From assembly GCA_934454435.1 (NCBI GenBank), contig CAKSGA010000046.1, positions 1 to 18,503 of the forward strand: a stretch of DNA of 18,503 nt, read 5' to 3'. Below the pieces are notes generated by a model. The model was not told the origin of the DNA. It made no database searches and worked only from the letters and a program-made list of their open reading frames with translations. Below, one piece after another: positions 15,907-18,503 of the stretch (positions are counted from its first letter, which is position 1; every line of letters begins with the position of its first letter). The DNA is from an uncultured Oscillospiraceae bacterium. Lineage in GTDB: Bacteria > Bacillota > Clostridia > Oscillospirales > Ruminococcaceae. The translations under genes and the position numbers were made by a program.

Positions 15907-16845
15907 TTATGTATCCAGAATACCTGCCATAGCCTTCCGGATAACGTTGTTTACAACGATCATGACTATGAAGAGTATGAAGCAGATTGCGCAGGCGTAA
16001 CCCATCTCGTAACGGACAGAACCGTAGTCGAAAGCGTGGGTCATGATTGTGTGCGCTGCGTAGTCGGTTGACGGGAATGCGGTAAGGAATCTACCGATAT
16101 CACCGGCAGTGAAGGAAGAGGTGATCTGCATAACAGCGGCAAACAGCAGCTGCGGACCCATAGCGGGGATAGTGATGTAGATCAGCTCCTGGAAACGGTT
16201 CTTGATACCCTCGATAGCGCCGGCCTCGTAACCGGACTTATCGATACCCTGGAAGCCTGCACGCAGTGAAAGGAAGCCTGCACCGAGGGACATCCACATC
16301 TGTACGATGATAACGCACATGAGAATGTATCTTGCGTCAGTCAGCCACTGCTGAGCGCCATTGATAAGGCCGAGGCTCATGAGAGTGGAGTTAAGGAAGC
16401 CGTAGGTATCGCCGGAGAAGATGAGCTGCCAGGTTGCATAGATGTTACCGGCAAGGGTCGGAGCGTAGAAGATGTATGTAAATACAGTCTTGAGCGGACC
16501 GGGCATCTCATTGATGAGCCAGGCGAGCAGGAAGCACATGATGTAGCTTACCGGGCCTGTTATGATCGCAAATACCAGAGTATTCTGGATAGCGATAAGG
16601 AAAACGTCGTCCTGGAGGAAAAGGGTATAGAAGTTACTCAGACCTACCCACTGCGGGAACTGAACCATGTTGAAGTTCGTAAAACCTACAGGGAGGGAGA
16701 TAACAACCGGAATGCCCGTGAATACCAGGAACAAAAGGAAGTACGGGAGAGCCAGCACATAGGCGCTGCCGTTCTTCTTCATCTCACGCATCGTATATCT
16801 GAACCTGCTGTCCTCGATATACTGCGATTTTTCTTTACCGAACAA
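15907..16845 (-). CDS. First MalF-type ABC sugar permease
   Basis: This 312-residue CUT1 permease has a cytoplasmic N-terminus of about 30 residues, six membrane segments and the EAA loop in KSGYEAGAIEGIKNRFQEL. The start is TTG at 16845, chosen because AGGAGG lies 7 bases upstream and no ATG or GTG is better placed; TTG starts can lower output. It follows the binding-protein gene across 72 bases that include a strong hairpin. It should pair with the next gene product to form the membrane channel. No ATPase gene is nearby, as is usual for Bacillota CUT1 systems that share an MsmX-type ATPase. Confidence 0.92.
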   Translation of the reverse strand: MFGKEKSQYIEDSRFRYTMREMKKNGSAYVLALPYFLLFLVFTGIPVVISLPVGFTNFNMVQFPQWVGLSNFYTLFLQDDVFLIAIQNTLVFAIITGPVSYIMCFLLAWLINEMPGPLKTVFTYIFYAPTLAGNIYATWQLIFSGDTYGFLNSTLMSLGLINGAQQWLTDARYILMCVIIVQMWMSLGAGFLSLRAGFQGIDKSGYEAGAIEGIKNRFQELIYITIPAMGPQLLFAAVMQITSSFTAGDIGRFLTAFPSTDYAAHTIMTHAFDYGSVRYEMGYACAICFILFIVMIVVNNVIRKAMAGILDT

Positions 16846-16884
16846 GCTGATTCCTCCTATTTCTGTTTTGGTAAGCCCTGCCGC

Positions 16885-16904
16885 CCCTCCGGCGCACCGG
16901 AGGG
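16885..16904 (-). other. Hairpin between the binding-protein and permease genes
   Basis: CCCTCCGG (16885-16892) and CCGGAGGG (16897-16904) form a perfect 8-bp stem with a 4-nt loop. It lies 13 bases after the binding-protein stop. No T run follows. Hairpins in this place in other sugar operons protect the upstream message, giving more binding protein than permease; that role is inferred here. Confidence 0.7.
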
Positions 16905-16917
16905 AGGGTCAGAGCGA

Positions 16918-18503
16918 TCAACCCTTGTAGTAGCCGAGATCTGTCAGCTTTCTTACGATCTCAGAGTTGATATCTCTGTTGTAGGAGCTGAGCTGGTATC
17001 TGGGGTTCTTCTGGTTGTTTACTACTGCTCTGAATGCGTTGTATACGTTTCTGGTCACAGCATAGGAAGCAGGAATGATCGGTACTTCCTTGAGGTTGGC
17101 CATCTGGTCGCTTATCTTCTCGTACTCGGAGGTGGACCAGCTCAGCTTGCCGAGGGCCTCGGTGTTTGCAGTGTCGTAACGGCCCATCGGACCCATGATA
17201 GCTTCGATGGTGTTACCGTACTCTACCTGAACATCAGTGGTGGTGAACCAGTCGATGAAGTTCCAGGCAGCGTCTACGTCCTTGCAGCTTGTGAAGATAA
17301 CCGCACCTGCGGAACCGGAGTTTGCTGTGTAGTTGATCTTGTAGCTGCCGTCGTCGTTCTTCTGTCTTGTACCGTCCTCATTATAAACATAGGAGCCGGG
17401 AACGTGAGCGAAGGACCACAGACCCTTGATCTCAGGAGCTGCTACATTCAGCTGGTTATAGAATGTATAGTTCTGGAGGAGTATCGGCATCTCACCGGTT
17501 CTGAAACGTGTGAATGCGTCGTAGGTCTGGTCAAAGTCGTAGATGGTGTAGAAGTCGGTCCACTTTGTGAATGAAGAAACCGCAGACTCTGTTTCAAACG
17601 TGGTGGAGATATACTGACCGCTCTCCTGGTCGTACTTATAGAAGTCCTGACCGGTCTGGAGCATCAGCAGTACAAAGGTGTTGCCTGCGTCGAATACCTG
17701 AGAAGAGATGTTGGAGGGAAGTATCAGACCTACCTCGAGGTACTTTCTCTGGATATCAGGCAGCATATTGATGAGTTCGTCCCACGTCTGGGGAGGTTCG
17801 GTGTAGCCGAGCTCTTCAAGAACATCGGTTCTGTAGAACAGCATCGGGAAGCTCTCGGTCAGCGGCAGGCCGTAAACGCCGCCGTTGAACTCATACAGCG
17901 TGGTGACGTCCTCGGTAAACCTGCTTACCACGGACTCATATCCGGGCTGCTCCTTGAGGTTTATAAGCAGACCTCTGGAAGCACACACTACGGGGAAGTC
18001 GCCGCCGATGAACAGTGCGACCTCAGGACCCTTGCCTGCGAGGGTAGCCTCGAGAACGGCGCCCTGTACAAGGGAGATATTGACCTTGGTATCGTGAGTG
18101 GGGTTGTACTCGGAGCTTACCAGCTCGTTTACAACCGTAGCCTGGTCACGTCCGAGGGAAACCCAGACGTTGAGCACCTTCTCAGCACCTGAAGAGTCAG
18201 ACACGGAGGTGTAGTCCTCGAAGAAGGAGCCGATGAATGCCTGGAAGCCGAATGCGAAAGCCTGGAAGAAGTTCGCACCGCTCTTGCGGAAGTCATCATG
18301 AACGGACTTTACTTCAATGTAGTCGATCTCAAGGGGCTGGTCACGGTAATCTCTCATCCATGCGGAAACAGCGGAGATCTGGTCCTTGATGGAGGAAAGC
18401 ATCTGAGGAAGATCCTCAGGGTGGTCAACGGCCATCTGGAGAATGACAGCCATGGTCTGGAGGGTAGAAGCCTCGGAACCTGCGCCTGTCAGCGCCTCGA
18501 TAC
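16918..18503 (-). CDS. Large extracellular sugar-binding protein of the ABC importer (5' end outside window)
   Basis: This is the solute-binding protein that captures the substrate and delivers it to the permeases. The frame stays open to the window edge with no signal peptide, so the true start lies beyond it; the in-frame ATG at 18453 is internal. About 107 codons of helical sequence (for example MRDYRDQPLEIDYIEVK and AFIGSFFEDYTSVSD) precede the canonical binding fold, which begins near 18180 at KVLNVWVSLGRDQ. The remaining 421 residues have standard family-1 features: GPEVALFIGGDFP, GGVYGLPLTESFPMLFYRTDVLEELG, PQTWDEL, and the C-terminal WNFIDWF block. The extra N-terminal part makes it longer than the usual 400-450 residues. 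No lipobox can be checked. It is the first visible gene of the operon. Confidence 0.9.
   Translation of the reverse strand, partial: IEALTGAGSEASTLQTMAVILQMAVDHPEDLPQMLSSIKDQISAVSAWMRDYRDQPLEIDYIEVKSVHDDFRKSGANFFQAFAFGFQAFIGSFFEDYTSVSDSSGAEKVLNVWVSLGRDQATVVNELVSSEYNPTHDTKVNISLVQGAVLEATLAGKGPEVALFIGGDFPVVCASRGLLINLKEQPGYESVVSRFTEDVTTLYEFNGGVYGLPLTESFPMLFYRTDVLEELGYTEPPQTWDELINMLPDIQRKYLEVGLILPSNISSQVFDAGNTFVLLMLQTGQDFYKYDQESGQYISTTFETESAVSSFTKWTDFYTIYDFDQTYDAFTRFRTGEMPILLQNYTFYNQLNVAAPEIKGLWSFAHVPGSYVYNEDGTRQKNDDGSYKINYTANSGSAGAVIFTSCKDVDAAWNFIDWFTTTDVQVEYGNTIEAIMGPMGRYDTANTEALGKLSWSTSEYEKISDQMANLKEVPIIPASYAVTRNVYNAFRAVVNNQKNPRYQLSSYNRDINSEIVRKLTDLGYYKG

Overview
The window looks like a chromosomal segment of an anaerobic, fibre- or glycan-degrading Bacillota, most likely a Ruminococcus-type member of the Oscillospiraceae. 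This is inferred from the family-130 mannoside phosphorylase, the CUT1 sugar importers with no ATPase gene beside them, strong AGGAGG ribosome sites, and the mix of c-di-GMP proteins. No rRNA, tRNA, CRISPR array, insertion sequence or phage gene was seen.

Left part (1-3953, plus strand): the tail of an unrecognised gene; a secreted coiled-coil M23 murein hydrolase (EnvC/PcsB-like) behind a near-consensus sigma-A promoter; then a cytoplasmic protein that joins a LacI-like sugar-binding domain to a GGDEF diguanylate cyclase domain. A strong terminator and a compound palindromic repeat follow. Middle (3954-7686, minus strand): a GH130 beta-1,4-mannoside phosphorylase with its own promoter, a seven-helix membrane protein with a degenerate GGDEF and an intact EAL phosphodiesterase domain, and ribonuclease HI. 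Each is set off by a terminator or promoter of its own.

Right part (7764-18503, minus strand): one tightly packed operon of at least eight genes that enters from beyond the right edge. In transcription order: a large solute-binding protein with an extra N-terminal helical region (5' end outside the window), a first MalF/MalG-type permease pair, an exported NHL-propeller/TPR protein with one membrane anchor, a YIP1-type membrane protein, a roughly 800-residue exported DUF5696-like protein with the look of a glycoside hydrolase barrel, and a second MalF/MalG-type permease pair whose members both carry long Ala/Glu/Lys-rich cytoplasmic tails. A strong terminator ends the operon before rnhA. No ABC ATPase is present, so a shared MsmX/UgpC-type ATPase is presumed to be elsewhere.

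This operon is the most interesting thing here. Two permease pairs, one oversized binding protein, an extracellular propeller, a YIP1 protein and a glycosidase-like protein in a single transcript suggest a compound glycan capture and import machine whose accessory parts have, as far as I know, no assigned function. The GH130 enzyme, flanked by a sugar-sensing cyclase and a phosphodiesterase, suggests that mannoside use and c-di-GMP signalling may be linked in this region, but that link is inferred from position only.
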